Shown here piece after piece: positions 22,070 to 32,219 of a stretch of 34,911 nucleotides of DNA (positions are counted from its first letter, which is position 1; every line of letters begins with the position of its first letter). The notes beneath the pieces are model-generated. The model saw nothing but the letters and a program-made list of their open reading frames with translations. It did no database searches and had not been told where the DNA came from. This DNA is from Bacteroidales bacterium (GTDB taxonomy: Bacteria; Bacteroidota; Bacteroidia; Bacteroidales; PUMT01): assembly GCA_007131165.1 (NCBI GenBank), contig SLRB01000311.1:1-34911 (forward strand). The letters run 5' to 3'. The position numbers were made by a program, and so were the translations under genes.

Positions 22070-23011
22070 TTAGCTTGGCCTTGGGATCCTTACCTGTTCA
22101 ACTACATGGCAGTCGCCTTCATTTGCCGGATAGGTTTCGGGAAACTCCTGCCTCGCCTCTTCAACCAGTGCTTCAACTGTTTTGTACCTGGATGAAAAGT
22201 GTCCGATTATCAACTTCCCCGGCCGGGCCTTTGCAGCCAGCATTCCGGCCTGTTTCGCAGTGGAGTGACCGGTTTCTGCCGCCCGGTCATGCATATTATG
22301 CAGATAGGTTGCTTCATGGTAAAGAATATCGGTACCGCTTATAAGAGGAAGTATCGCTTCAGAATATTTCGTATCGGTACAATAGGCCAGTGACCTCGGT
22401 TTAACTGGAGGCAGGGTGAGGACCCTGTTAGGGATTACTTCGCCTGTACCGGTTACAAAGTCACCTCCCTGTTTTATATTGATTATTTCCCTTACGGGGA
22501 TGTCATAGAATTTCACCATCTCTTTCCTTATATTCAGTACAGGCGCTTTTTCCCTGAAAAGGAACCCGGTTGCTGGAACCCTGTGTTTAAGGGGTATGGT
22601 GTGTATTTCCAGTTTGTCATCTTCATATATCAGCTTGCTTCTGGCCGATCCTACAGGATGGAAAACAATATTGAACGGAAGCGGGTATTCATAGTAATAC
22701 TTTCTGTGATCTTTCAATATCTTTTCCAGTACAGGGTGGGCATAAATATGAAGGTCGGTTTTCCTGCCCAGCAGGCTTAAGGTGCTTATAAGCCCGAACA
22801 GCCCGAAGGTATGGTCGCCGTGAATATGGGATATCAGGATGTGGTTTATTCTTCCGAAGCTTATCCTGTTTTTCCGGAGTTGTATCTGGGCGCCCTCCCC
22901 GCAGTCAACCAAAAAAAACCGCTCATGTACATTTACTACATGAGCGGCCGGAAATCTTTCTGAAGTGGGCACAGCCGAACTGCTTCCCAGTATTGTTAAG
23001 GTAAATGACAC
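22070..23011 (-). CDS. rnz: Ribonuclease Z
   Basis: LGSSSAVPTSERFPAAHVVNVHERFFLVDCGEGAQIQLRKNRISFGRINHILISHIHGDHTFGLFGLISTL; CTDTKYSEAI; LYHEATYLHNMHDRAAETGHSTAKQAG; HFSSRYK. Confidence 0.97.
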   Translation of the reverse strand: MSFTLTILGSSSAVPTSERFPAAHVVNVHERFFLVDCGEGAQIQLRKNRISFGRINHILISHIHGDHTFGLFGLISTLSLLGRKTDLHIYAHPVLEKILKDHRKYYYEYPLPFNIVFHPVGSARSKLIYEDDKLEIHTIPLKHRVPATGFLFREKAPVLNIRKEMVKFYDIPVREIINIKQGGDFVTGTGEVIPNRVLTLPPVKPRSLAYCTDTKYSEAILPLISGTDILYHEATYLHNMHDRAAETGHSTAKQAGMLAAKARPGKLIIGHFSSRYKTVEALVEEARQEFPETYPANEGDCHVVEQVRIPRPS

Positions 23012-23041
23012 TTGCGGGTGCTGTCTTACGATAATATATAC

Positions 23042-23398
23042 TTAGCTGCTGGCCTGCTCGGTTTCTATCAGCTTTGCCGCATCCTGCACAGACGGGGTGA
23101 TATTGAGCACTGTATCAAGCTGTGAAATTGTGATCAGCCTTTTAACAGCATCATTCAACCCTGTAAGTACGAATACGCCTCCTGCATTTTTACAGAGCCG
23201 GTTGGCAACCAGTATTGCACTTAGCCCTGAGGAGTCACAGTACTTGCAGCTTCCAAGATCCATCACCACATTTTTTTCACCCTTGCCTGAAATCAGAACA
23301 AGCTCAGATTTCAGTGCAGGAGCGATGTGTGTATCGAGCTTTTCTTCAAGCACCTGAATCTTGGTGTAATTGTCAAACTTTTCAATATTGAATTCCAT
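23042..23398 (-). CDS. STAS-domain protein (anti-sigma factor antagonist-like)
   Basis: MEFNIEKFDNYTKIQVLEEKLDTHIAPALKSEL...KNVVMDLGSCKYCDSSGLSAILVANRLCKNAGGVFVLTGLNDAVKRLITISQLDTVLNI, including the DSSGL phosphoserine motif. Confidence 0.93.
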   Translation of the reverse strand: MEFNIEKFDNYTKIQVLEEKLDTHIAPALKSELVLISGKGEKNVVMDLGSCKYCDSSGLSAILVANRLCKNAGGVFVLTGLNDAVKRLITISQLDTVLNITPSVQDAAKLIETEQASS

Positions 23399-23588
23399 CC
23401 TCAAAATTTTTAATGGTGGTACTTCTCATTTACAAACACTCATCAGCTAAAATAATAATTATTATTCAGTCGGTAGTGAATAATGAGAAATAAAAACCAA
23501 AAATTTCTAATCTTTTGGCTAAAATAATCAAATATTTCAAAGTTAGGCACGCAGAACTATGAATTATTGGATCAGCTTACCCGCGCTC

Positions 23589-26108
23589 TCAGCTCTGCCC
23601 TGACTTTTCGTCACTGTCTGGTTCACCCTCTTCAGGCCCCTTTTCACCTGCCGGCTTTTCAGGGGTTGCTGGTTTTTCCTCTGATGCTGGATCATCCTTA
23701 TCTTCGGTCTTTCCTTCAGCTTCGGCTTCAGGCTTTGCCTCAGCTTTGTCCTTTGCCCCGGTTTCGGGCTTCGCGTCAGCTTCAGGTTTACCGGTTGTTT
23801 CAGGTTCTGATCCGGCTTCAGCTTTCTCTTCGGGTGACTTCTTCTCCCCGGTATCCTGGACTGTTGCCGGTTCTTTCTTTGCAGATTCAGCAGCTGCTTT
23901 CTTTTTCTTGCCTGCAGCCTTTGATTCGCCTTCCATCTCCTCTTTCAATGATGCAAGCTCTGAAATGTCGCCCAGAGTTGTCCTCTCCAGGTTTGTTTTA
24001 AGCTTGCGCATTGTTTTCTGAGTGCTTGGCGCCTGCTTTGTCTTCCTGGTATCCTGATCGGATTTGCCGGAATCATCTTCCTTAACCCTTGTGTGAGAGA
24101 GAATGATGCGTTTGGCCGCTTTTGAGAACTCAATTACCTTGAATGGGAGTTTCTCATCCACTTTGGCTTTTGTTCCATCCTCCTTAGCGAGATGCTTTGT
24201 TGAAACAAACCCTTCCACACCATAGGGTAGTGCAACCAGCGCGCCTTTGTCAAATATATCGGTAATGGTTCCTTCATGCACTGAATCTACACTGAATACT
24301 GTTTCAAAAACATCCCACGGATTTTCTTCAAGCTGCTTGTGGCCCAGGCTCAGGCGGCGGTTCTGCTTGTCAATTTCGAGAACCACTATTTCTATCTCTT
24401 CACCAATGGAGGTAAATTCAGCCGGATGCTTGACCTTTTTGGTCCACGACAGGTCTGATATATGGATGAGTCCGTCAACACCTTCTTCTATCTCAACAAA
24501 CACTCCGAAATTGGTGAAATTCCTCACTTTTGCAGAATGTTTCGACCCAACGGGGTATTTTTCCTCAACATTCTCCCACGGATCGGGCTTGAGCTGTTTG
24601 ATACCCAGTGACATCTTTCTTTCTTCGCGGTCGAGTGTCAGGATATAGGCCTCAACCTCATCACCCACCTTCATAAATTCCTGGGCACTGCGCAGATGCT
24701 GAGACCATGACATTTCTGAAACATGGATGAGTCCCTCAACGCCCGGGGCTATCTCGACAAAGGCACCATAATCAGCCATAACAACAACCTTGCCTTTGAC
24801 CTTGTCGCCGACTTTCAGGTTAGGATCAAGTGAATCCCAGGGATGCGGTGTAAGCTGCTTCATGCCAAGTGCAATTCTCTTCTTGGCATCGTCGAAATCA
24901 AGTATTACGACGTTAACCTTCTGGTCAAGCTCAACTATCTCCTCCGGATGGTTAACCCTGCCCCAGGACAGATCGGTTATGTGTATAAGTCCGTCCACAC
25001 CACCAAGGTCTATGAATACACCATAGGATGTAATGTTCTTAACAGTACCCTCAAGTACCTGTCCTTTTTCAAGTTTGGCAATAATCTCTTTTTTCTGCTG
25101 TTCGAGTTCTTCTTCAATGAGCGCCTTGTGCGATACTACAACGTTCTTGAATTCATGGTTGATCTTGACAACCTTGAATTCCATCGTCTTACCTACATAA
25201 GCATCATAATCGCGAATAGGCTTGACATCAATCTGTGAACCGGGAAGGAATGCTTCAATACCGAATACGTCGACTATCATACCGCCTTTGGTACGGCATT
25301 TTATGTATCCCTTGATGATCTCATCATTATCGAGTGCTGCATTTACCCTGTCCCAGGACCTGAGTGCGCGGGCCTTTTTGTGTGAAAGGACCAGCTGCCC
25401 CTTCTTGTCTTCCTGGCTTTCTACATAAACCTCGACAGTGTCGCCCGGTTTAAGGTCAGGGTTGTAGCGGAACTCATTCATGCTGATAACGGCTTCTGAC
25501 TTATAGCCGATATTGATCACTACTTCGCGCTTGTTCATAGATATAACGGTTCCGTCAACCACCTCATTTACATTTATGGTTGAGAGGGTCTTGTCGTACA
25601 TCTCTTCGAACTTCGCCCTGTCTGTTTTTGAGTAATTGTCGGTGTCTTCCTCCAGGTTGTCCCAGTCAAAATCTTCTGAAACTGCCTTGGCTTCATCAGT
25701 CTCTACAGGCTGATCGGCCATGGTATCAACCATGGTAACTACTTCGCCCGGTTTGGTTTCTACCGTGCCTTCTTCAGGCTCTTCTATCATTCCGGCCACG
25801 GGAGGTTCTGGTTTGTCTTCCTTACCGGTGGTTTCTGCTGACTTTTCAGTTTCGGGTTCTTCTGCGGCAGTTATTTCAGCTGCGGGGTCCTCCGTTTTCC
25901 CGGATACTGCAGTGGGATCCTCTGATCCGGACTCTTCCTGTGTGCCCTGATCTCCTGCTTCAGTTAAAGGTTCTTCGGCTTTGGCCTTTTCTTCATTTTC
26001 AGCAGGCTTTTCTTCATTTGAAGTTTCTTTTGCTGATTGGCTTTCGCTTGTTCCGGTTGTGTTTTTAAGCTCCTCTTCAAGGGTGTGCTCTTTCTCTTTT
26101 TCTGTCAT
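23589..26108 (-). CDS. rpsA: 30S ribosomal protein S1 with six S1 domains and long acidic, low-complexity N- and C-terminal extensions
   Basis: Six S1 repeats readable (e.g. VLEGTVKNITSYGVFIDLGGVDGLIHITDLSW; VKGKVVVMADYGAFVEIAPGVEGLIHVSEMSW; AKVRNFTNFGVFVEIEEGVDGLIHISDLSW), plus Glu/Ala/Lys/Pro-rich ends. 839 aa in total. Confidence 0.95.
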   Translation of the reverse strand: MTEKEKEHTLEEELKNTTGTSESQSAKETSNEEKPAENEEKAKAEEPLTEAGDQGTQEESGSEDPTAVSGKTEDPAAEITAAEEPETEKSAETTGKEDKPEPPVAGMIEEPEEGTVETKPGEVVTMVDTMADQPVETDEAKAVSEDFDWDNLEEDTDNYSKTDRAKFEEMYDKTLSTINVNEVVDGTVISMNKREVVINIGYKSEAVISMNEFRYNPDLKPGDTVEVYVESQEDKKGQLVLSHKKARALRSWDRVNAALDNDEIIKGYIKCRTKGGMIVDVFGIEAFLPGSQIDVKPIRDYDAYVGKTMEFKVVKINHEFKNVVVSHKALIEEELEQQKKEIIAKLEKGQVLEGTVKNITSYGVFIDLGGVDGLIHITDLSWGRVNHPEEIVELDQKVNVVILDFDDAKKRIALGMKQLTPHPWDSLDPNLKVGDKVKGKVVVMADYGAFVEIAPGVEGLIHVSEMSWSQHLRSAQEFMKVGDEVEAYILTLDREERKMSLGIKQLKPDPWENVEEKYPVGSKHSAKVRNFTNFGVFVEIEEGVDGLIHISDLSWTKKVKHPAEFTSIGEEIEIVVLEIDKQNRRLSLGHKQLEENPWDVFETVFSVDSVHEGTITDIFDKGALVALPYGVEGFVSTKHLAKEDGTKAKVDEKLPFKVIEFSKAAKRIILSHTRVKEDDSGKSDQDTRKTKQAPSTQKTMRKLKTNLERTTLGDISELASLKEEMEGESKAAGKKKKAAAESAKKEPATVQDTGEKKSPEEKAEAGSEPETTGKPEADAKPETGAKDKAEAKPEAEAEGKTEDKDDPASEEKPATPEKPAGEKGPEEGEPDSDEKSGQS

Positions 26109-26327
26109 AGTATTAAAGCAAAAATTTAATAATTAATAAGTTAGACATTATTTATCGATTGTTTCGAGAGATGCAAAAGTAAGCAAAAATTGTTGAAAAT
26201 AACCAACATAATAGGAAATTATTTGGCACGTATATTTTAGTTTGCACATCAAAATATTTAATTTAGCCCTTTAAATTAACGGTATGGCAACTATTGTATT
26301 TTTAAGAACATTAAAAATCAAGTAAAG

Positions 26328-27089
26328 ATGAAAACCAAAAGATTACTTTTTATTCCTGCATTGTTTGCTGTATTTGCCTTTCTGCATTCATGTGCTGCTG
26401 ATATCGAACCCGAATGGAGACCCCTTTTTAACGGCGAGAATCTTGACGGGTGGGATATCAAGTTTACCGGCTATGAGCTTAACTACAACTACAATAACAC
26501 CTTCAGGGTTGAAGACGGACTTCTCTTGGCCTCGTATGACGAATGGGATGCATTCAACGGCGAGTTCGGGCATATCTTCTTCAATGAGTCTTTCTCGCAT
26601 TACAAACTTAGAGTAGAATACCGTTTTGTAGGCGAACAGATTGACGGCGGTCCGGGCTGGGCATACAGGAACAATGGCATAATGTTCCATTCGCAAAGCG
26701 CCGCGAGCATGGAGCTAAACCAGGATTTTCCCAGGTCGATCGAGGCACAGCTTCTCGGAGGCGACGGTGAGAACGAAAGGCCAACGATGAACGTATGTAC
26801 CCCGGAAACCCACATTATGATTGACGGGCAGTTACGTACTGAGCATTGCATCAATTCAACATCCAAAACATACCATGGCGACCGGTGGGTTACCGTTGAG
26901 CTTCATGTTTACGGCGATTCACTTATACACCATATCGTTGAGCAGGATACAGTATTCACATATCACAATCCGCAGTTGTCTGAAACGGGAGAACCACTAA
27001 AGAGCGGCTATATTGCTCTCCAGGCCGAAAGCCATCCGACCCAGTTCAGAAAGATTGAAATACTTGACCTGAGCGACCGGCACGAATAG
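26328..27089 (+). CDS. DUF1080 (3-keto-disaccharide hydrolase-like) lipoprotein
   Basis: MKTKRLLFIPALFAVFAFLHSCAADIEPEWRPLFNGENLDGWDIKFTG; GGPGWAYRNNGIMFHSQ; SIEAQLLGGDG; GYIALQAESHPTQFRKIEILDL. Confidence 0.92.
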   Translation: MKTKRLLFIPALFAVFAFLHSCAADIEPEWRPLFNGENLDGWDIKFTGYELNYNYNNTFRVEDGLLLASYDEWDAFNGEFGHIFFNESFSHYKLRVEYRFVGEQIDGGPGWAYRNNGIMFHSQSAASMELNQDFPRSIEAQLLGGDGENERPTMNVCTPETHIMIDGQLRTEHCINSTSKTYHGDRWVTVELHVYGDSLIHHIVEQDTVFTYHNPQLSETGEPLKSGYIALQAESHPTQFRKIEILDLSDRHE

Positions 27090-27211
27090 GCCGCTGTCAG
27101 GTACTATGGAGTAAGTGCAGATAAACACACCGGCTGAAAATCAAATTCAGGGGTCCGGAGGCCGGTTTTGTTATTTAATTGTTTTAATTTTACTAACTAT
27201 AGCTCAATAAC

Positions 27212-28564
27212 ATGAAGATTATTATGGTTGGTACCGGATATGTTGGTTTGGTATCGGGTACCTGTTTTAGCGAGACCGGCGTTGATGTTGTTTGTGTTGA
27301 CGTCGACCGGCAGAAAATCGCACGACTTGAAAAAGGCGAGATGCCCATTTATGAGCCGGGCCTCGAAGATATGGTCGTGAGGAATATGGAGAAGGGGCGG
27401 CTCAGGTTTTCCTCCAGCCTCAAAGACAACCTTGAGGAGGCCGAAGCTGTTTTTATTGCGGTTGGGACACCCCCGGATGAAGACGGCAGCGCCGATCTCA
27501 AATACGTAATAGAAGTGGCCAGGGAGGTAGGCAGGAATATGAACCATTACATGGTTGTAGTCACTAAAAGCACTGTACCCATAGGCACCTCACGAAAGGT
27601 CAGGGAAGCACTGCTGCAGGAACAGGAGAAAAGAGGAGTGTCGATACCATTCGATGTTGCCTCAAATCCTGAATTCCTGAAGGAGGGCAGTGCCATTGGC
27701 GATTTTCTGAAGCCTGAAAGGATAATTATCGGTACAGATTCTGAAGATGCCGAAAAGATAATGCGACGTCTTTATAAACCTTTTGTACTCAATAACCACC
27801 CGATAATTTTCATGGATATCCCGTCGGCAGAACTCACCAAGTATGCTGCAAACTCGATGCTGGCCACCCGCATCAGTTTTATGAACGATATCGCCAATCT
27901 TTGCGAGCTGGTGGGAGCCGATATAAACTCGGTCAGGATGGGCATAGGAAGTGACAGCCGTATCGGGAGCAAATTCATTTATGCCGGGGTCGGTTACGGG
28001 GGATCCTGTTTCCCGAAAGATGTAAAGGCTCTTATCAGGACAGCCGATGAGAATAACTACTCGCTTGAAATACTGAAAGCGGTTGAGAATGTAAATAACC
28101 GGCAGAAAGAGATCATTTTCAGTAAAGTGATGGATCATTTTGAGGGCAACCTGAAGGGCAGGCGTATTGCTGTGTGGGGGCTTTCATTCAAGCCTCGCAC
28201 CGACGACATGAGGGAGGCGCCGGTTCTTGTTATTATCGAAAAGCTCCTTACAGAGGGTGCTGTGGTAATTGCATATGACCCTGTTGCCATGGATGAGGCC
28301 CGCAGGATCCTTGGTGATTCCATAGAATATGCCAAAGACCAGTATGATGCGCTGGTAGACGCCGATGCTTTATTACTTGTAACCGAATGGAACGATTTCA
28401 GGACACTCAATTATAAAGTGCTTGCCCGTCTGATGAAGAACAAGTTGATATTCGACGGCCGTAATCTTTACGAACCTTCTGAGATGGAAGAGTTCGGGTT
28501 TACCTATTACGGGATAGGCCGCAGAAAGGCAGCGGGACAGGGTGACAGGCCCCGCAGACTATAA
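27212..28564 (+). CDS. ugd: UDP-glucose 6-dehydrogenase
   Basis: MKIIMVGTGYVGLVSGTCFSETGVDVVCVDVD; EFLKEGSAIGDFLKPERIIIG; GIGSDSRIGSKFIYAGVGYGGSCFPKDVKAL; WGLSFKPRTDDMREAP. Confidence 0.97.
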   Translation: MKIIMVGTGYVGLVSGTCFSETGVDVVCVDVDRQKIARLEKGEMPIYEPGLEDMVVRNMEKGRLRFSSSLKDNLEEAEAVFIAVGTPPDEDGSADLKYVIEVAREVGRNMNHYMVVVTKSTVPIGTSRKVREALLQEQEKRGVSIPFDVASNPEFLKEGSAIGDFLKPERIIIGTDSEDAEKIMRRLYKPFVLNNHPIIFMDIPSAELTKYAANSMLATRISFMNDIANLCELVGADINSVRMGIGSDSRIGSKFIYAGVGYGGSCFPKDVKALIRTADENNYSLEILKAVENVNNRQKEIIFSKVMDHFEGNLKGRRIAVWGLSFKPRTDDMREAPVLVIIEKLLTEGAVVIAYDPVAMDEARRILGDSIEYAKDQYDALVDADALLLVTEWNDFRTLNYKVLARLMKNKLIFDGRNLYEPSEMEEFGFTYYGIGRRKAAGQGDRPRRL

Positions 28565-28576
28565 TCATCTGATAGA

Positions 28577-29521
28577 ATGAAGCGTATTCTTGTTACAGGC
28601 GGAGCGGGTTTTATAGGCTCACATCTTTGCGAAAGGCTGCTGGAAGACGGCCATGAAGTCCTTTGCCTGGACAACTTTTTTACCGGTTGCAAGAAAAACA
28701 TTGTGCACCTGCTTGGAAATCCATGGTTTGAGCTTATAAGGCATGATGTTACCATGCCTTTTTACAGTGAGATCGACGAGATATACAACCTGGCCTGCCC
28801 GGCTTCACCGGTACATTATCAGCATAATCCAATCAAGACAGTAAAGACCAATGTAATTGGTGCCGTAAACATGCTCGGTCTGGCAAAGAGAAAGAGGGCA
28901 AAGATATTACAGGCATCAACCAGCGAGGTATACGGCGACCCGAAGGTGCATCCGCAGGTTGAGGGTTACTGGGGATATGTGAACCCTGTTGGTGAGCGGT
29001 CCTGCTATGACGAAGGGAAGAGGTGTGCAGAAACCCTTTTCATGGATTATCACAAGCAGAACGGGGTCAGGATAAAGGTGGCACGGATCTTCAATACGTA
29101 TGGCACCAGGATGCAACTGGATGACGGACGTGTTGTTTCAAATTTCATTGTACAGGCACTCAGAGGTGTTGATATAACCGTGCACGGCAGCGGTTCCCAG
29201 ACCAGGTGCTTCCAGTATGTAAGTGACCTTGTTGAAGCCCTCGTGAGGCTGATGGATACACCTGAGGATTTTACCGGGCCTGTCAATATCGGCAATCCCC
29301 ATGAGGTGTCAATACTTTCGCTGGCTGAGAAGATAATTGAGATGACCGGTTCGGGATCAGAAATTGTATTTGAACAGGTACGGGGAGATGACCCGGCAAA
29401 AAGAAAGCCCGATATAACCATGGCCAGGAAAGTGCTTAACGGATGGGAACCGGTTACCGGCCTGGAGGAGGGATTGGTGCCTACCATCAGTTATTTCAGG
29501 GAGAAGCTGAACGGTAAATAA
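28577..29521 (+). CDS. uxs: UDP-glucuronate decarboxylase (UDP-xylose synthase), SDR family
   Basis: [123 protein letters not shown]. Confidence 0.95.
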   Translation: MKRILVTGGAGFIGSHLCERLLEDGHEVLCLDNFFTGCKKNIVHLLGNPWFELIRHDVTMPFYSEIDEIYNLACPASPVHYQHNPIKTVKTNVIGAVNMLGLAKRKRAKILQASTSEVYGDPKVHPQVEGYWGYVNPVGERSCYDEGKRCAETLFMDYHKQNGVRIKVARIFNTYGTRMQLDDGRVVSNFIVQALRGVDITVHGSGSQTRCFQYVSDLVEALVRLMDTPEDFTGPVNIGNPHEVSILSLAEKIIEMTGSGSEIVFEQVRGDDPAKRKPDITMARKVLNGWEPVTGLEEGLVPTISYFREKLNGK

Positions 29522-29570
29522 TAAAGATTATGAAACGCCCATGTGCTGACACACACAAAATAAAATGTAT

Positions 29571-29730
29571 AAAGCATGCGGGCTTGACTTCTCGATCTCA
29601 CATGCAATTTGATTAACTCTTTGCTAAAATGATCAGATTTGACATTCATACGTTTGAAAAACTGAATATGTATTTGAAGCAAAACACAATTCATTGATTT
29701 TTTACTTGATTAACCTGATTTGCACGAATG
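29571..29730 (-). repeat. Dispersed intergenic repeat copy B (inverted relative to copy A at 11024-11184)
   Basis: Reverse complement aligns to 11024-11184 at about 141/161 identical positions. The end abuts the rfbA start codon. Confidence 0.93.
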
Positions 29731-30618
29731 ATGAAAGGAATTGTACTGGCCGGGGGGGCAGGCACACGCCTGCATCCGGTAACTCATAGTATTTCGAAAC
29801 AGATATTACCGGTCTATGACAAGCCGATGATATATTACCCTGTATCAGTTCTCATGCTTGCAGGCATAAGAGATATACTGATCATTTCAACTCCCGGCGA
29901 TCTCCCCGTATTCCAGCATCTGCTGGGCGACGGGAAGAGGTTTGGAGTGAAATTCTCATACAGGGAACAGCCTGCTCCCGAGGGCCTTGCCCAGGCATTC
30001 CTTATCGGGGAGGAGTTTCTTGAAGATGAGCCGGCATGCCTGATACTGGGCGACAATATTTTTTACGGGTACGGACTGACAGGGATACTTGCCGATGCGG
30101 CAAGGCTGACTGACGGGGCACTGGTTTTCGGGTATTTTGTAAACAATCCCCGGCGTTACGGGGTTGCTGAGTTTAATGAAGCCGGTAAAGTTCTGAGCAT
30201 TGAAGAGAAACCTGCAGAACCGAAATCAAATTATGCTGTTACAGGCCTTTATTTTTACGGCAACGATGTGGTCGATAAAGCAAAGACCCTTAAACCTTCA
30301 GCCAGGGGCGAGCTGGAGATAACCGACCTGAACCGCCTTTATCTTGAAGAATCCCGCCTCAGGGTAAAGCTGCTCAGCCGGGGTATGGCATGGCTGGATA
30401 CAGGGACACATGAAAGCCTTTTGCAGGCTTCCAATTTTATTCATACTATTGAGGAGAGACAAGGCCTGAAGATCGCTTGCCTTGAGGAGATAGCCTACAA
30501 AAAGGGGTTTATCGACCGGGATATGCTGCTTTACAATGCAGAACTGCTGAAGAACAACCGTTACGGCGATTACCTGATGATGATCGCTGGAGAGCCCTCA
30601 AGGGAGCCACGCATGTAA
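29731..30618 (+). CDS. rfbA: Glucose-1-phosphate thymidylyltransferase
   Basis: [78 protein letters not shown]-type C-terminus. Either ATG of the ATGATG at 29728/29731 could be the start. Confidence 0.97.
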   Translation: MKGIVLAGGAGTRLHPVTHSISKQILPVYDKPMIYYPVSVLMLAGIRDILIISTPGDLPVFQHLLGDGKRFGVKFSYREQPAPEGLAQAFLIGEEFLEDEPACLILGDNIFYGYGLTGILADAARLTDGALVFGYFVNNPRRYGVAEFNEAGKVLSIEEKPAEPKSNYAVTGLYFYGNDVVDKAKTLKPSARGELEITDLNRLYLEESRLRVKLLSRGMAWLDTGTHESLLQASNFIHTIEERQGLKIACLEEIAYKKGFIDRDMLLYNAELLKNNRYGDYLMMIAGEPSREPRM

Positions 30619-30665
30619 GTCCCGGACAGTTCAGTTTTTTTGAGAACGAAAAAGCAAACAACGAG

Positions 30666-31229
30666 ATGCAGATAAGAGAGACAGAGATTCCCGGGTTGCT
30701 GGTGATTATACCAAAAGTGTTTGATGATGCCAGGGGGTATTTTTATGAAAGTTATAATGAACGGGTATTCAGGGAGCACGGTTTGCCTACCGGATGGGTG
30801 CAGGACAATCAGTCCCGTTCTGTCAGGAACGTGGTAAGGGGCCTTCACTATCAGCTTGAACCCTATGCCCAGGCAAAACTTATCAGGGTGCTGGAAGGAG
30901 CCATACTCGACATTGCCGTTGATCTTCGAAAGGGATCGCCGGCATACGGCAGGTGGAGCGGTATTGAAATATCGTCTGGTAACCGGCTGCAGTTGCTTAT
31001 CCCCAGGGGGTTTGCCCATGGCTTCAGGGTGATAAGTGAAACAGCAACAGTGTTCTATAAATGCGACGAGCTTTACAATCCGGCTGCAGAACGAGGAATT
31101 AACTACGCTGACGAACAACTGGGGATTGATTGGGGAGTTGAGCCTTCATCAGCTGTAGTATCGGAAAAGGATAAAAATGCTCCTTCTTTTTCGCAGGCAA
31201 ATAATAACTTTGTATTTAATGCTACATAG
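30666..31229 (+). CDS. rfbC: dTDP-4-dehydrorhamnose 3,5-epimerase
   Basis: IPGLLVIIPKVFDDARGYFYESYNERVF; GWVQDNQSRSVRNVVRGLHYQ; KLIRVLEGAILDIAVDLRKGSPAYG; IPRGFAHGF. Confidence 0.97.
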   Translation: MQIRETEIPGLLVIIPKVFDDARGYFYESYNERVFREHGLPTGWVQDNQSRSVRNVVRGLHYQLEPYAQAKLIRVLEGAILDIAVDLRKGSPAYGRWSGIEISSGNRLQLLIPRGFAHGFRVISETATVFYKCDELYNPAAERGINYADEQLGIDWGVEPSSAVVSEKDKNAPSFSQANNNFVFNAT

Positions 31230-31240
31230 AAATACAGGTT

Positions 31241-32128
31241 ATGGCTGAAAACAACAAGAAGACGATATTGGTAACCGGGGTACAGGGCCAGCTTGGCCAG
31301 GAGCTCCAGGGGCTGTCATACACCCATCTGTACAGAAACTACCGGTTCCTGCATACCGGCATAGATAAACTCGATATAACCGATGCCGGCAGGGTAAAGG
31401 AGTACATTGCCGGAAACGGGGTGGATTGCATCATAAACTGTGCAGCATTTACCGATGTTAACAAGGCAGAAACAGAGCGTGAAACCGCAATGCTCGTGAA
31501 TGGCCGTGCGCCCGGAATGCTTGCGCGCGCATGCGCTGAAAGCGGGGCATGGCTCGTACACATAGGTACCGATTATGTTTTTGACGGTCAGAAACCAACA
31601 CCTTACCGTGAGGGCGATATCCCGGCGCCGGTTTCCTTTTACGGTGCCTCAAAGCTTGAAGGCGAGAAGGCGGTGCTGGAATATGAAAGGGGGACGGTGG
31701 TACGGACCTCCTGGCTTTACTCAACTTACGGCCATAATTTTTTCAACACCATAATGAGGCTTACATCAGAAAAGGATGAACTTAACGTGGTATACGACCA
31801 GGCAGGAACACCAACTTACGCAAGGGATCTGGCAAGAGTGCTGCTTTCGATAGTTGTAAATTCCCTTTCGGGGAACGGCAATTATGGCAAAGAGCTGTTT
31901 CATTACAGCAATGAAGGTATATGCTCATGGTATGACTTTGCGTTTGAAATTGTTATGCTTACCGGCAGGCATTGCAAAGTAAGGCCGGTTGAAACGGAGC
32001 ACTTCCCGATGCCTGCCAGGAGGCCCCATTACAGCGTAATGAACAAAGCAAAGATAAGATCGTGGCTGTCGCTTGATATACCTCACTGGAAGGAGAGTCT
32101 GCGAAACTGTATCTCTCAGCTTGATTGA
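31241..32128 (+). CDS. rfbD: dTDP-4-dehydrorhamnose reductase
   Basis: TILVTGVQGQLGQELQGL; DCIINCAAFTDVNKAETERE; LVHIGTDYVFDGQKPTPYREGDIPAPVSFYGASKLEGE; VVRTSWLYSTYGHNF. Confidence 0.97.
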   Translation: MAENNKKTILVTGVQGQLGQELQGLSYTHLYRNYRFLHTGIDKLDITDAGRVKEYIAGNGVDCIINCAAFTDVNKAETERETAMLVNGRAPGMLARACAESGAWLVHIGTDYVFDGQKPTPYREGDIPAPVSFYGASKLEGEKAVLEYERGTVVRTSWLYSTYGHNFFNTIMRLTSEKDELNVVYDQAGTPTYARDLARVLLSIVVNSLSGNGNYGKELFHYSNEGICSWYDFAFEIVMLTGRHCKVRPVETEHFPMPARRPHYSVMNKAKIRSWLSLDIPHWKESLRNCISQLD

Positions 32129-32219
32129 GCCTTACATTGGAAGGCCCCTTCCAGGGTGGCATATGTTCAGCTGGATTGCAGCAAAACCAAATGAAGGTCT
32201 AACTATAAAACAGAGTAAA

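Noticed and set aside
23600-23870. Nucleotide repeats (gcttcgg/gcttcagg-like) that might suggest a minisatellite or CRISPR
   Set aside because: They encode the Glu/Ala/Lys/Pro-rich S1 tail; units are irregular with no conserved repeat/spacer structure.
23567-24021. + strand ORFs of 144 and 91 aa (Leu/Gln- and Ser/Ala-rich)
   Set aside because: Antisense to the low-complexity C-terminal tail of ribosomal protein S1; biased codons on one strand create long open frames on the other.
29491-29694. 67-aa minus-strand ORF inside repeat copy B
   Set aside because: The frame is partly open in copy A, but differences are mostly nonsynonymous and a 1-nt indel breaks the frame, so it is treated as a repeat-derived ORF.
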